Below are positions 16,519 to 25,003 of a stretch of 64,000 nt of DNA, one piece after another (position 1 is the stretch's first letter; every line of letters starts with the position of its first letter). The stretch spans positions 1 to 64,000 of the forward strand of contig DIMS01000114.1 in assembly GCA_002425685.1 (NCBI GenBank), read 5' to 3'. The notes below the pieces were generated by a model, which saw only the letters and a list, made by a program, of their open reading frames with translations, was not told where the DNA came from and searched no databases. The stretch comes from Synergistaceae bacterium UBA5560 (GTDB lineage: Bacteria > Synergistota > Synergistia > Synergistales > Aminiphilaceae). A program made the translations under genes and the position numbers.

Positions 16519-17530
16519 ACAAGCGATGTCGATACGGAACGATACCTGAGTTGTATTTCATTGCTTTTTCTAGGGACTCTTCCCCGAACTTCTTTCGATA
16601 GTCATCATAGACACCTTTGGCCATGTCGATAAACAATTGTTTTTGATCAGATGTAAGTTCGTTGACTGTCATGCCCTGCGCTTTCAAATCGTTCACAAAT
16701 TGGGTATCCTGCTGATAGGCAAGCGTTCTTTGAAGATCCCGGCAAACGGCGCCTGCCTCCCGGATGATTTTTTGCAGATCTTCAGGAAGTCTCTCGAAAA
16801 AAGTCCTGTTGATGATAATAGGAACAGTCCCGTATACATGTCCGGTCAGAGACGCGAATTTCTGTACCTCATAAAATTTGGAGGTGTAAATAATCGAGAT
16901 CGGATTCTCCTCCGCATCCACAATTCCCTGCTGAAGAGCAGTATAGAGTTCCCCGAAAGCCATGGGCGTCGGATTGGCACCCCATGCTCTGAAAGCCGCG
17001 ATGTGGATGTGATTTTCCATTGTGCGGATCTTCAGCCCCTTGAGATCCTCGGGAACATGGATCGCGCGCTTGTTGTTGGTAATGTTCCGGTACCCACCCT
17101 CGGCGATCCCAAGACAAACCAAATTGTGGGGCTCCAGCCACTCGGCGACTTCATCCCCCAACGCACCGTCCAGGGCTTGGTGCGCAGCCTCGCGTGTCTT
17201 GAACAGAAAGGGAAGATCAAGGATCGAAAATCGTTCGTCCAGTGACGAAAGAAGCGAGCCGGTGCACATGGTCATCTCGATGGTTCCCAAGCCGACTCCC
17301 TCAAGGGACTGTCGGTCGCTCCCCAGCTGCGCGTTCGGATAAAGCTCGATCGAAAGCCTCCCTCCGGATTGCTCCTCGCAGTACTTCTTGAATTCGAGCA
17401 GTGCGATATGGGAAGCATGCGTTTCCGCAAGGACATGGGCCACCCGGATAACCGTAGGCTGAGCGCCAAACGCGGCCGTGGAAAGCACTCCTATGAGACA
17501 AAGCATCACAATGAAAAAACTCTTTTTCAC
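16517..17530 (-). CDS. dctP: TRAP transporter substrate-binding protein DctP
   Basis: 337-residue periplasmic DctP-family receptor with a signal peptide (residues 1-22, ending AAFGA), then VIRVAHVLAETHASH. Family features: KRAIHVPEDLKGLKIRTMEN with the conserved Arg that binds a substrate carboxylate, then AFGELYTALQQGIVDAEENP, the strongest DctP signature. It gathers an organic acid for the DctQ-DctM permease encoded further up the same operon. It is the last gene of a seven-gene minus-strand unit starting with the GntR regulator at 23853; spacing to the aminotransferase is 38 bases. The substrate is probably a carboxylate such as an amino or keto acid (inference). Confidence 0.9.
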   Translation of the reverse strand: MKKSFFIVMLCLIGVLSTAAFGAQPTVIRVAHVLAETHASHIALLEFKKYCEEQSGGRLSIELYPNAQLGSDRQSLEGVGLGTIEMTMCTGSLLSSLDERFSILDLPFLFKTREAAHQALDGALGDEVAEWLEPHNLVCLGIAEGGYRNITNNKRAIHVPEDLKGLKIRTMENHIHIAAFRAWGANPTPMAFGELYTALQQGIVDAEENPISIIYTSKFYEVQKFASLTGHVYGTVPIIINRTFFERLPEDLQKIIREAGAVCRDLQRTLAYQQDTQFVNDLKAQGMTVNELTSDQKQLFIDMAKGVYDDYRKKFGEESLEKAMKYNSGIVPYRHRL

Positions 17531-17568
17531 GACACTCCCTCCTTTTTCCCCCTTGTTCAGACCCGAAG

Positions 17569-18744
17569 TCAGCGCATCGACAATGTCCGGCAGCCGTGCA
17601 CGAACCGCTCCATCCCCTCCACCACGTCCTTTTCCGGACAGGTGTAGGCGATCCTCACGTGCCGCTCAAGACCGAATGCATCTCCCGGAACAAGAGCAAT
17701 GCCCTCTTCTTCGAGCATGAAACGACAAAACTCGAAGGCACTCACGTTCATTTTTTCGATGGAAGGGAAGACATAGAACGCACCCACCGGACGATTGTAT
17801 GTAATTCCCTTGCATCTATCCAAGGCCCTCATGACACTGTTTCTCCGATTTCTGAAATCCGCAATCATTCTCTCCGTCAAACTTGCCCCGCTCTTCAGTG
17901 CCTCTATCGCCCCCTTTTGCGAGAAGGTACAGGTGCTCGTCGTAAAAAGCTGGTGTGTCTTGCACAAATACGAGTAATACTGTCTGGGGGCGATGGCGTA
18001 ACCTATCCTCCACCCAGTCATGGAAAATGATTTTGAGAGCGCATTAACCAGTATGGTTCGCTCCGCCATCGCCGGACGGGACAGGATGCTTTCGGAAACT
18101 CCCTCGTAGAGAAATTCTCCGTAACATTCATCGGAAATCGCAATGAGATCGTGTCGAACGATGAAATCGCAGAGTCGATCCAGGTCCTTTCCCTCCACGG
18201 CGGCTCCCGTTGGATTGTTCGGAGAATTGAGAATGAGCATCTTCGTCCGTGGGGTGACGGCATTTTCCAGCGCTTCGAAGTCTATTTCATAGTGCTGACC
18301 GAGACGAACAGGAACGAGAACCGGCACGGCGCAGGCAAGAACCGCTTGGTCGCGATAGGCGGGAAAACAAGGAGTAAGGATCAAGATCTCATCTCCGGGA
18401 TCCGTCAGGGCAACGAAAGAGATAATCAGGGCCTCGACGGCGCCACAGGTGATGATGATCTGCTCTTCCGGATCGAAGCGTATGCCCCGCCTGTGACTTT
18501 CCCATGACGCGATCTCTTCGCGCAGCTCCCTCAAACCAGGAATGGGAGAATAATGAACATACTCCCCCAGGACCGCTTCCGCCGCCGCTTTCTTCGCTTC
18601 CATGGGGGAATCGAAATCGGGACGTCCAATTTCGAAATGAACGATCTTTCTCCCCTCCCGCTCCATCTTCTCCGCTGCTGCGAGCACTTCCCGTATACCT
18701 CCCTCGAAAGGGATCCGGCTCATTTTCTTCGTCATCGCAAACAT
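17569..18744 (-). CDS. class I/II PLP aminotransferase
   Basis: 391-residue fold-type I aminotransferase of the aspartate aminotransferase group. Visible motifs: SPNNPTGA (substrate/PLP contact), SDECYGEF (Asp to the PLP pyridine nitrogen), LVNALSKSFSMTGWRIGY with the PLP Lys in SKSFSM, and a C-terminal VRIAYTC with the carboxylate-binding Arg. It would interconvert an amino acid and its 2-oxo acid. AAAGGAG lies before the ATG at 18744. Next to a 2-hydroxyacid dehydrogenase this suggests amino acid to oxo acid to hydroxy acid (or the reverse) inside the TRAP operon. The substrate is not determinable from sequence. Confidence 0.88.
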   Translation of the reverse strand: MFAMTKKMSRIPFEGGIREVLAAAEKMEREGRKIVHFEIGRPDFDSPMEAKKAAAEAVLGEYVHYSPIPGLRELREEIASWESHRRGIRFDPEEQIIITCGAVEALIISFVALTDPGDEILILTPCFPAYRDQAVLACAVPVLVPVRLGQHYEIDFEALENAVTPRTKMLILNSPNNPTGAAVEGKDLDRLCDFIVRHDLIAISDECYGEFLYEGVSESILSRPAMAERTILVNALSKSFSMTGWRIGYAIAPRQYYSYLCKTHQLFTTSTCTFSQKGAIEALKSGASLTERMIADFRNRRNSVMRALDRCKGITYNRPVGAFYVFPSIEKMNVSAFEFCRFMLEEEGIALVPGDAFGLERHVRIAYTCPEKDVVEGMERFVHGCRTLSMR

Positions 18745-18769
18745 GTTCGGCGCTCCTTTCCGAAACGTT

Positions 18770-19732
18770 TCAATTCACACGACTCAGCGGCTCAAGTCCG
18801 AAAAGAACTCTGCGAACATTCTCGGCAGCAATGTACCTGTCCTGATACAACGCCTGATCGGAATACCACGCCGAATGCGGCGTAAAAACCACATTCTCCA
18901 GCGTGAACAGAGGATCGTTCATGTCCGGCGGTTCCTGCTCCATCACGTCGAGGGCGGCCCCCGCTATCGCCTCGCTCCGCAATGCTTCGAACAGATCCTT
19001 ACTGTCGATGAGCCCACCTCTGGACGTGTTAACGAGAAAGGCATTCTTTCCCATCCTTCGGAAAAACGACGCATTGAACAGATGGAACGTATCCGCCGAA
19101 AGCGGGATGTGAATGGAAACAACATCGGCCTGCTCGGCAAGAGCGAGCAGCGATGGTACGACTCGCACACCAAGCTCCCATGCGGTAGATTTATCCATAA
19201 AAGGATCGAAAGCGATGATCTCCTTGAAGAGTGCTTTGCTTTTTTTTGCCACGAGCCTGGCGATTGTTCCAAAACCGGCCAGCCCGAGAATCATTGTGTT
19301 GATTTTCTTGGGAGGGGGCAGCCTGTCGATGTTCCATTCTCCGCTTCTGACGTGGAATACGTAGCGGTGCATGTTCCTGGCGAGGAGAAGTGCGAACGCC
19401 ACCGCGTGGTCGGAGACCTCGTCCACGCAAAAATTCGGTACGTTACATATCGCGATGCCGTGCTCGGCGGCCTTTTTCAGGTCGAAATTGTCCACGCCCG
19501 AACCATGCCTGCTGATCACCCTGCACTTCTTCATCCGTTCGATGACCGGCGCATCGATTACCGTGTTCGCGATGATCAGCCCATCCACATAGGGAACCAT
19601 CTCCATGAGTTCTTCCTCATGCCCGTAACACCGATTGAGGAGTTCCACGTCACATCCTTCGAAAACCTTTTCCTCGACAGTACATTCCTTGTCGTTCAAC
19701 AAACTGAATATCCCCACCTTGAACGCGGACAT
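18770..19732 (-). CDS. D-2-hydroxyacid dehydrogenase
   Basis: 320-residue NAD(P)-dependent D-isomer-specific 2-hydroxyacid dehydrogenase (phosphoglycerate/hydroxypyruvate/glyoxylate reductase superfamily). Markers: SRHGSGVDNFDL, the nucleotide-binding ILGLAGFGTIAR (a slightly atypical GxxGxG), NTSRGGLIDSKDL with the catalytic Arg region, DVMEQEPP with the Glu, and TPHSAWYS with the catalytic His. It presumably reduces a 2-oxo acid or oxidises a D-2-hydroxy acid made or consumed by the neighbouring aminotransferase. Gaps of 15 and 25 bases to its neighbours place it in the TRAP operon. Confidence 0.9.
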   Translation of the reverse strand: MSAFKVGIFSLLNDKECTVEEKVFEGCDVELLNRCYGHEEELMEMVPYVDGLIIANTVIDAPVIERMKKCRVISRHGSGVDNFDLKKAAEHGIAICNVPNFCVDEVSDHAVAFALLLARNMHRYVFHVRSGEWNIDRLPPPKKINTMILGLAGFGTIARLVAKKSKALFKEIIAFDPFMDKSTAWELGVRVVPSLLALAEQADVVSIHIPLSADTFHLFNASFFRRMGKNAFLVNTSRGGLIDSKDLFEALRSEAIAGAALDVMEQEPPDMNDPLFTLENVVFTPHSAWYSDQALYQDRYIAAENVRRVLFGLEPLSRVN

Positions 19733-19747
19733 GATCCTTCCTCCTTC

Positions 19748-21031
19748 CTACATGACCTTGAGAATTTTCGGCACCGCCAAGCTTATCCAGGGAATATAGG
19801 TGATGAGAATCAATGAAAAGATCATGGCGAAGATGAGCGGCCAGATGTAGCGAATAATGGAGTCCATGGACTCTCGAGCCACAGCCGAGGCGATAAAGAG
19901 ATTTGCCCCGTAGGGAGGCGTAACGAATCCTATCGCCAGATTGACCGTCATGAACACGCCGAACTGAACCGGATCGACTCCGATCCGAAGCATGATGGGC
20001 AGAAGTATCGGGGCAAGAATAACCATGGAGGAAATATTGTCGATGAAGCACCCGACGACCAGAAGCATGCAGTTGATCAACATGAGAACAACGAGGGGAC
20101 TTGAGGAGAAGGAGAGAATGCGCGTCGCCATGAACACCGGCACCTGTTTCATCGTCAGCAGAAAGGCGAACGAAATGGACAACCCAAGCATGAACGTGGT
20201 TGCACCGTTAATAAGCATGGTATCGCGCAATGCCTGATAGATTTCGTTCAATCCCAGCTCGCGATAGATGAAAACTCCGACGACAAGCGCATAGATCACC
20301 CCGACGACAGCGGCCTCCGTGGGCGTGAAAATGCCGGCGTAGATGCCACCCAGGATGATCACGGGAACCATCAGCGCCCAAAAGGCTTCCCGAAACGCGT
20401 GAAAGACCTCCCGGGGGGGTGTTTTCCCGAGGCGCCCCCTGAAACCATGTTTTCGGGCGATGTAGTAGTTCGCGGCCATGAGACACACACCTATCAAGAT
20501 CCCCGGTACAATGCCCGCCAGGAAGAGAGCACCCACAGACACCCCCGTGACGACACCGAAAATGACGAACGGTATGCTGGGGGGAATAATCACGCCGATA
20601 GAACCCGCAGCCGCGGTGATCGCGGCCGCATATCCGGGATCGTAGTTCTTCTCCTTCATGGAAGGAATCATGAAGGACCCTATCGCGGAGACGGTGGCTG
20701 GTCCCGATCCGGATATGGCCGCAAAAAACATGCATGCCAAGGTGGTGACCGCTCCGAGCCCGCCGGTCAGATGTCCTACCAGTGTGTCCGCAAAGTCGAG
20801 CAACCGTTTCGAGATCCCCCCGTACATCATGAGATTGCCCGCGAGAATGAAAAAAGGGATGGCCATGAGCGGAAAGGAATCCAGTGCGGCAAAGGCGTTC
20901 TGCGCCAGAAGCAAAAGGTTGAGATTGGTGGAGAGCGCAATGGTCACGGCAGTGGCCGCGCCCAGGGAGATACCGATGGGAACGCTCAGGCTGAGCAGCA
21001 GAAAAAGCAGACCGAAAAGGAGAAGCAGCAT
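19748..21031 (-). CDS. dctM: TRAP transporter large permease DctM
   Basis: 427-residue DctM/SiaM-type large subunit with about a dozen hydrophobic segments. Family stretches: AIPFFILAGNLM, AAISGSGPATVSAIGSFMIPSM, GSIGVIIPPSIPFVIFG, and near the end GFVTPPYGANLFIA. It moves substrate delivered by DctP using the sodium gradient. The ATG at 21031 overlaps the dctQ stop (ATGA); a longer frame reaching back to 21196 is an overlap artefact. Confidence 0.92.
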   Translation of the reverse strand: MLLLLFGLLFLLLSLSVPIGISLGAATAVTIALSTNLNLLLLAQNAFAALDSFPLMAIPFFILAGNLMMYGGISKRLLDFADTLVGHLTGGLGAVTTLACMFFAAISGSGPATVSAIGSFMIPSMKEKNYDPGYAAAITAAAGSIGVIIPPSIPFVIFGVVTGVSVGALFLAGIVPGILIGVCLMAANYYIARKHGFRGRLGKTPPREVFHAFREAFWALMVPVIILGGIYAGIFTPTEAAVVGVIYALVVGVFIYRELGLNEIYQALRDTMLINGATTFMLGLSISFAFLLTMKQVPVFMATRILSFSSSPLVVLMLINCMLLVVGCFIDNISSMVILAPILLPIMLRIGVDPVQFGVFMTVNLAIGFVTPPYGANLFIASAVARESMDSIIRYIWPLIFAMIFSLILITYIPWISLAVPKILKVM

Positions 21032-21513
21032 CAGACACCCCTCCTCGATGCACCGATTTTGAGGAAAAGGGTCTGGCAGAGCCGCAGAATCATGAGACTG
21101 CACCCGACCGGAACGGAAAGATAGGCATAGGCAATGGGAATGCGCAAAGCTGGCGTCAATTGATGCCTTTGGATCAGCAAAGAGATCAAAGTCCACGATT
21201 CGATCGCGAGAAAGACCACGAAGGCCAGCCAGATCGCCAGTACCAGAAAGTCAAGCCGATTTTTCCATGTGTCCGGCAGAAGGTTCCTGAAAAAATCCAC
21301 GCGAATGTGGGCACAATGTTTCACCGCGAAACTCGTTCCGATCCATATCTGCCAAAGAAAAATATACCTCGCCAATTCCTCGCTCCAATAGAGCGACTGG
21401 CCGACAAGATACCGCATGACAATCTGTGCGAAGATCAACGATACCGTTACCACAAGACTGGTGACGAGGAAATATTCCTCGAGTTTTTCGTCGAGCAGAC
21501 GGAGAAACCTCAT
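21031..21513 (-). CDS. dctQ: TRAP transporter small permease DctQ
   Basis: 160-residue DctQ subunit with four transmembrane helices; the segment QSLYWSEELARYIFLWQIWIG is the family signature, and VKHCAHIRVDFF follows. It forms the membrane complex with DctM. It is ten bases from the amidohydrolase upstream and overlaps dctM by three bases. Confidence 0.9.
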   Translation of the reverse strand: MRFLRLLDEKLEEYFLVTSLVVTVSLIFAQIVMRYLVGQSLYWSEELARYIFLWQIWIGTSFAVKHCAHIRVDFFRNLLPDTWKNRLDFLVLAIWLAFVVFLAIESWTLISLLIQRHQLTPALRIPIAYAYLSVPVGCSLMILRLCQTLFLKIGASRRGV

Positions 21514-21523
21514 AACACCACCT

Positions 21524-23116
21524 TCATTCCCCGATCGATGGCCACCCCTTTACAACCCCGAACGAAAGGGCACCATTCACGACCGTATATTTGGACTTGA
21601 CGGTTTTGAGAGCACTCCGAGGAATGGAGAACGGATCACAATCCAGGACGGTGAAATCCGCGAGATACCCTTCCGCGATCTTTCCTGCTCGGTTTCCACG
21701 CCCCACGATTTCCTGAGGAGTGACCACATAAGACGTGAGAAGTTCGCCGAGATCTAGTGTTTCGTCGCTGCCCGGAAGGCAGCAGAAGTAGTCTTCCCCA
21801 TCCCGTCGGGTCACGCCGGCCCAGATACCGAGCCATGGGTTGATGTCTTCCACGGGACTGTCGCTGGAGGACGCCACCGGAATTCCCGAATCGAAGAAAC
21901 GCCGATAGGTATACGAATGAGCAAGCCTTTCCCTGCCGAGGCGGAGCGGTGCCATGTTTCTGTCGCTGAAAGCCTGGGATGCCTGAATGTCGACAGCCAC
22001 ACCCAGCTCCTTGATTTTTTCGACCAGCTCTGGAGGACAAACGATGGCGTGATTGATACGGAAGGGAAGACGGGGACAACCGTGCCGCTCCTGTATTTTT
22101 TCGATCACCCGGAGCGCCTGATCCAGTGCCGCGTCTCCAATGGCATGGATCTGGCACTGCACTTCCCGTCGAACCGCTTCTTCCAAACAGGCAAAAAGAT
22201 CTTCGTCGGAGTGGTTCAGCATGCCGGATTCTTTCGGAGCGTCGCTGTAGGGGTGCACCAAGGCGGCAGTGCGACCTCCAAGGGAGCCGTCCAGAAAGAT
22301 CTTGAATCCTCCGTAACAGACCCATTCATCCCCGAAGCCACTTCGAATTGTCAGATTGGGCAACACGTCGTGGTAGGAAAGAATGCGGACGGGCAGAAGT
22401 CTTTTTTCAGCGAGCGACTGATACAACCCCAGGTCCTCCTCCATTCCGTAGGAGGCCGCCCCACAGATATGAGCACTGGTAATACCCACTTCCGCCAAGT
22501 CAAGACACGCTCGGTGGAGAAGAGCCTCCTGCAGAGCCGGATCCTTACCTGTCTTTTCCATCGCCGTAACAATGGGAAAAGCCGTTTCTTCATTCAGGAT
22601 TCCCGACGAGAGCATTCCATCGGTACGCAGCCCTCCCAAGCGCATCGCTCTGGAATTCGCGACATGAACATGAGCGCAGACTCTCATCAACAAGACCGGA
22701 TTCTGTATGCCGAGGGAATCGAGATCGTCACGAGTCGGTACAACCGGGACAGGCCACATCGTTTCGTTGAGCCGACACCCGTAGATCCACTCGTCTTTTC
22801 CAACATGCTCGGCCTTCTCGCGGATCGCCTCCAGCAACGCCGGCTTCGATCCTATGTCGAGCAGATCAAGGGCATTCTTCTGCTTGGCAAAAGCCTCCAA
22901 ATGAATGTGGGCATCGGTGATTCCCGGAATCACGAGATTTCCTTCCAGTTCAAGCCGTTCCGCGCCGTCACTACCCACCCTTTCCAGCACGTCCTTCTTT
23001 CGCCCGACGGCGACAATCCTAGAACCTTGAACCAACAGAGCCTCTGCAAACGGCGCAGCGGGAATCCCGGTCCAGATTCTTCCACCAGTGAGCAAGAATT
23101 TTTTCGGACCTGCCAT
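21524..23116 (-). CDS. YtcJ-family (amidohydrolase_3) metal-dependent hydrolase, copy 1
   Basis: 530-residue cytoplasmic amidohydrolase of the YtcJ/NfdA type. Metal and catalytic landmarks: DAHIHLEAF (HxH), YGGFKIFLDGSLGGRTAAL with the bridging Lys, IHAIGDAALDQAL, INHAIVCPPE and SSSDSPVEDINPWLG with the Asp. Members hydrolyse exocyclic amides, formamides or carbamates, mostly of unknown natural substrate. It is the second gene of the operon, 20 bases after the GntR gene. A clear paralogue is at 32517-34121 in the divergent operon; both share DRNMAP-RLG and the GGFK segment. This suggests that both halves of the island handle related amide compounds. Confidence 0.88.
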   Translation of the reverse strand: MAGPKKFLLTGGRIWTGIPAAPFAEALLVQGSRIVAVGRKKDVLERVGSDGAERLELEGNLVIPGITDAHIHLEAFAKQKNALDLLDIGSKPALLEAIREKAEHVGKDEWIYGCRLNETMWPVPVVPTRDDLDSLGIQNPVLLMRVCAHVHVANSRAMRLGGLRTDGMLSSGILNEETAFPIVTAMEKTGKDPALQEALLHRACLDLAEVGITSAHICGAASYGMEEDLGLYQSLAEKRLLPVRILSYHDVLPNLTIRSGFGDEWVCYGGFKIFLDGSLGGRTAALVHPYSDAPKESGMLNHSDEDLFACLEEAVRREVQCQIHAIGDAALDQALRVIEKIQERHGCPRLPFRINHAIVCPPELVEKIKELGVAVDIQASQAFSDRNMAPLRLGRERLAHSYTYRRFFDSGIPVASSSDSPVEDINPWLGIWAGVTRRDGEDYFCCLPGSDETLDLGELLTSYVVTPQEIVGRGNRAGKIAEGYLADFTVLDCDPFSIPRSALKTVKSKYTVVNGALSFGVVKGWPSIGE

Positions 23117-23136
23117 GGCCCCACCTCCTTTTAAAA

Positions 23137-23853
23137 TTATTTCATATTATTTAATGCGGTATTGAAATGTCTTTGTAGTTCCAAGTTCACCGCCATGGAA
23201 TCACCGTTGCGAATCGCTTCGAGAATGTGTTTGTGCTCAACCAGGCTTTTTTCAAGTTCGACATCCTTCGGCCAAATTCGATCCGAGTTCCAGTAGTCAA
23301 TCTTAATTTCATCGAGAAGATTTTGAAGAATCTTTACCAAAGCATTGTTATGAGTTGTTTGAGCTAACTGAATGTGAAATTTATTATCGTACAAATGATA
23401 CGTGTCGAAGTCGAGATTTTTTCGACTCTCCTCAAGTTTTTCGTAAAGAGCCTCCAGTCGGGCAATATCCTCCGGCAGTGCGCGTTTGGCTGCAATCTGG
23501 GCAATACTCGGCTCCACAATAACCCTGGCTTCAAACGCATCGAAAGAGCCATCCGCTTTCTCGATTTCCTCAAGGGAGTCCATCAATTTCTTGTGCATTT
23601 CCAGGTTGATGATCGGATTTGCCTCACTGCGCAAATACGTTCCATCTCCTGGTCTTCGTTCGACAACGTCCATCATTTCAAGAGCGGACAGAGCTTCTCT
23701 CACCACAGGCCTGCTGACCCCTATGGCTGCAGCGATTTCGATCTCGTTCGGCAATCTCTTGTTGGCACTCAGCTGTCCACTTTCGATCAAAGCAAGAATC
23801 TGCCTCACAACTACGGACGTTTTCTTCTCTGATGGCTGTATCCGGTCAAACAA
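23137..23853 (-). CDS. GntR-family (FadR/FCD) transcriptional regulator 1
   Basis: 238-residue regulator: N-terminal winged helix (residues 10-70, RLPNEIEIAAAIGVSRPVVREALSAL) and an all-helical FCD ligand-binding domain that ends EHKHILEAIRNGDSMAVNLELQRHF, the typical metal-site His region. It starts with TTG at 23853, with AAGGAGGG nine bases upstream; no ATG or GTG fits. It leads the seven-gene TRAP operon and faces the divergent SDR-GcvP operon, so it is the natural candidate to bind the 36-bp palindrome between them. Its DNA is visibly richer in A+T than its neighbours, a possible sign of transfer. Confidence 0.9.
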   Translation of the reverse strand: MFDRIQPSEKKTSVVVRQILALIESGQLSANKRLPNEIEIAAAIGVSRPVVREALSALEMMDVVERRPGDGTYLRSEANPIINLEMHKKLMDSLEEIEKADGSFDAFEARVIVEPSIAQIAAKRALPEDIARLEALYEKLEESRKNLDFDTYHLYDNKFHIQLAQTTHNNALVKILQNLLDEIKIDYWNSDRIWPKDVELEKSLVEHKHILEAIRNGDSMAVNLELQRHFNTALNNMK

Positions 23854-23877
23854 AACGCATCACCCTCCTTGTAAGAC

Positions 23878-23908
23878 ATTATACATATGACATGCCCGTT
23901 TTTGTCAA
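23878..23908 (-). promoter_or_regulatory. candidate promoter of the GntR-TRAP operon
   Basis: On the minus strand TTGACA (23908-23903) and TATAAT (23883-23878), both perfect hexamers, but with a 19-base spacer, longer than ideal. Such a spacer often marks regulated promoters. Confidence 0.5.
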
Positions 23909-24041
23909 CTCATCGACACGCCTTTTTCTTTGAAAATATTTTTAAAACAAAACAACGCTTATTCTCTATAAGGTCAATTTTAAATGAAATATATATGCCT
24001 ATTTAGTGCACAAAAGCTTCTAGTATGAATTTTCACCCATA

Positions 24042-24070
24042 TTGACAAATTCCGGTTCCGGTGGTATTTC
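24042..24070 (+). promoter_or_regulatory. candidate promoter of the SDR-GcvP-NhaC operon
   Basis: TTGACA (24042-24047), 17-base spacer, weak -10 TATTTC (24065-24070). The weak -10 and the palindrome starting two bases downstream point to a repressible promoter. Confidence 0.45.
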
Positions 24071-24071
24071 C

Positions 24072-24107
24072 TTTTCTGTATCCATTGGATCCAATGGATA
24101 CAGAAAA
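24072..24107. promoter_or_regulatory. perfect 36-bp palindrome, likely operator
   Basis: TTTTCTGTATCCATTGGA (24072-24089) is followed directly by its exact complement TCCAATGGATACAGAAAA (24090-24107). The centre ATTGGATCCAAT resembles operators of FCD-type GntR repressors. It sits immediately downstream of the SDR promoter and between the two divergent operons. It is not followed by a T-run, so it is not a typical terminator. Confidence 0.75.
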
Positions 24108-24183
24108 ATTCTTCTCTTCCTTGCATCGATGCTGTCTTTTGGGCTGTGCTTTCGACTCAAACCACACGAAGAAGGTGAGGCAC

Positions 24184-24942
24184 ATGGAGTGGGAGAAACA
24201 ATTCGGTCTTTCCGGAAAGACGGTGATCGTCACAGGGGGTTCCTCGGGCATCGGGCAGGGCTGTGTGGAGTTTTTGGCAAGTGTGGGCGCCTCGGTGGCA
24301 GTGTTTGACCTGAACGAGGCGAAGAAGCGGAAAAGAGAAACAGCGGCGGTCCGTCATTTTCGATGCGATGTGACCGACGAGGCATCGGTACGTTCCTGTG
24401 TGGAACATGCTGAAAAGGAGCTCGGAAACCTCTTCGGTTTCGTCCACTGCGCCGGAGTGATCCGCCGCAGAAGCGCCCCCGATTTGGAGGAAGCGGACTG
24501 GAACGCGGTACTGAACGTGAACCTCAAAGGCGCCTACCTGATGGCCAAGCACGTCATTCCCGCACTTGCGGAGAACGGTGGCGGAAGCGTGGTTCTCATC
24601 GGTTCCGGGTGGGGCATCAAGGGCGGCCCCAAGGCCGTGTCCTACTGCGCCGCCAAGGGAGGTGTGGTGAACCTCACGCGGGCACTGGCCATCGATCACG
24701 GCCCTCAGAACATCCGCGTCAACTGTGTCTGCCCCGGCGACGTCGATACTCCGCTTCTCCGGGACGAGGCCCGGCAGCTTGGCTACAACCTGGACAGCTG
24801 GCTGGCGGAGAGCGCCGAAAGGCCCCTCCATCGCCTGGGGACCCCACTGGACATCGCCAAGGCAGTGTATTTTTTCCTGAGCGATCTCTCCCCATGGGCC
24901 AGTGGTTCCGTGCTTGTGGTCGACGGAGGGGGAACGGCGTAG
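24184..24942 (+). CDS. short-chain dehydrogenase/reductase (SDR) 1
   Basis: 252-residue classical SDR. Cofactor motif TGGSSGIGQG (about residues 16-25), DVTD, NVNLKG, catalytic Ser in LIGSGWG, and YCAAK for the catalytic Tyr-Lys pair; C-terminal SGSVLVVDGGGTA. A basic residue after the second strand is not obvious (VFDLNEAKK), which favours NAD(H). I start at the ATG at 24184 (AAGGTGAGG upstream) because the frame upstream runs through the palindrome. It is the first gene of the eight-gene plus-strand operon, 61 bases before the GcvPA-like gene. Substrate unknown; oxidation of an alcohol made in the pathway is likely. Confidence 0.9.
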   Translation: MEWEKQFGLSGKTVIVTGGSSGIGQGCVEFLASVGASVAVFDLNEAKKRKRETAAVRHFRCDVTDEASVRSCVEHAEKELGNLFGFVHCAGVIRRRSAPDLEEADWNAVLNVNLKGAYLMAKHVIPALAENGGGSVVLIGSGWGIKGGPKAVSYCAAKGGVVNLTRALAIDHGPQNIRVNCVCPGDVDTPLLRDEARQLGYNLDSWLAESAERPLHRLGTPLDIAKAVYFFLSDLSPWASGSVLVVDGGGTA

Positions 24943-25003
24943 GCACCGCGTTTCCGAAAGAGTGAACCCTGCTGTCCAGTCGTGCTGAAGGAGGATCACA
25001 ATC

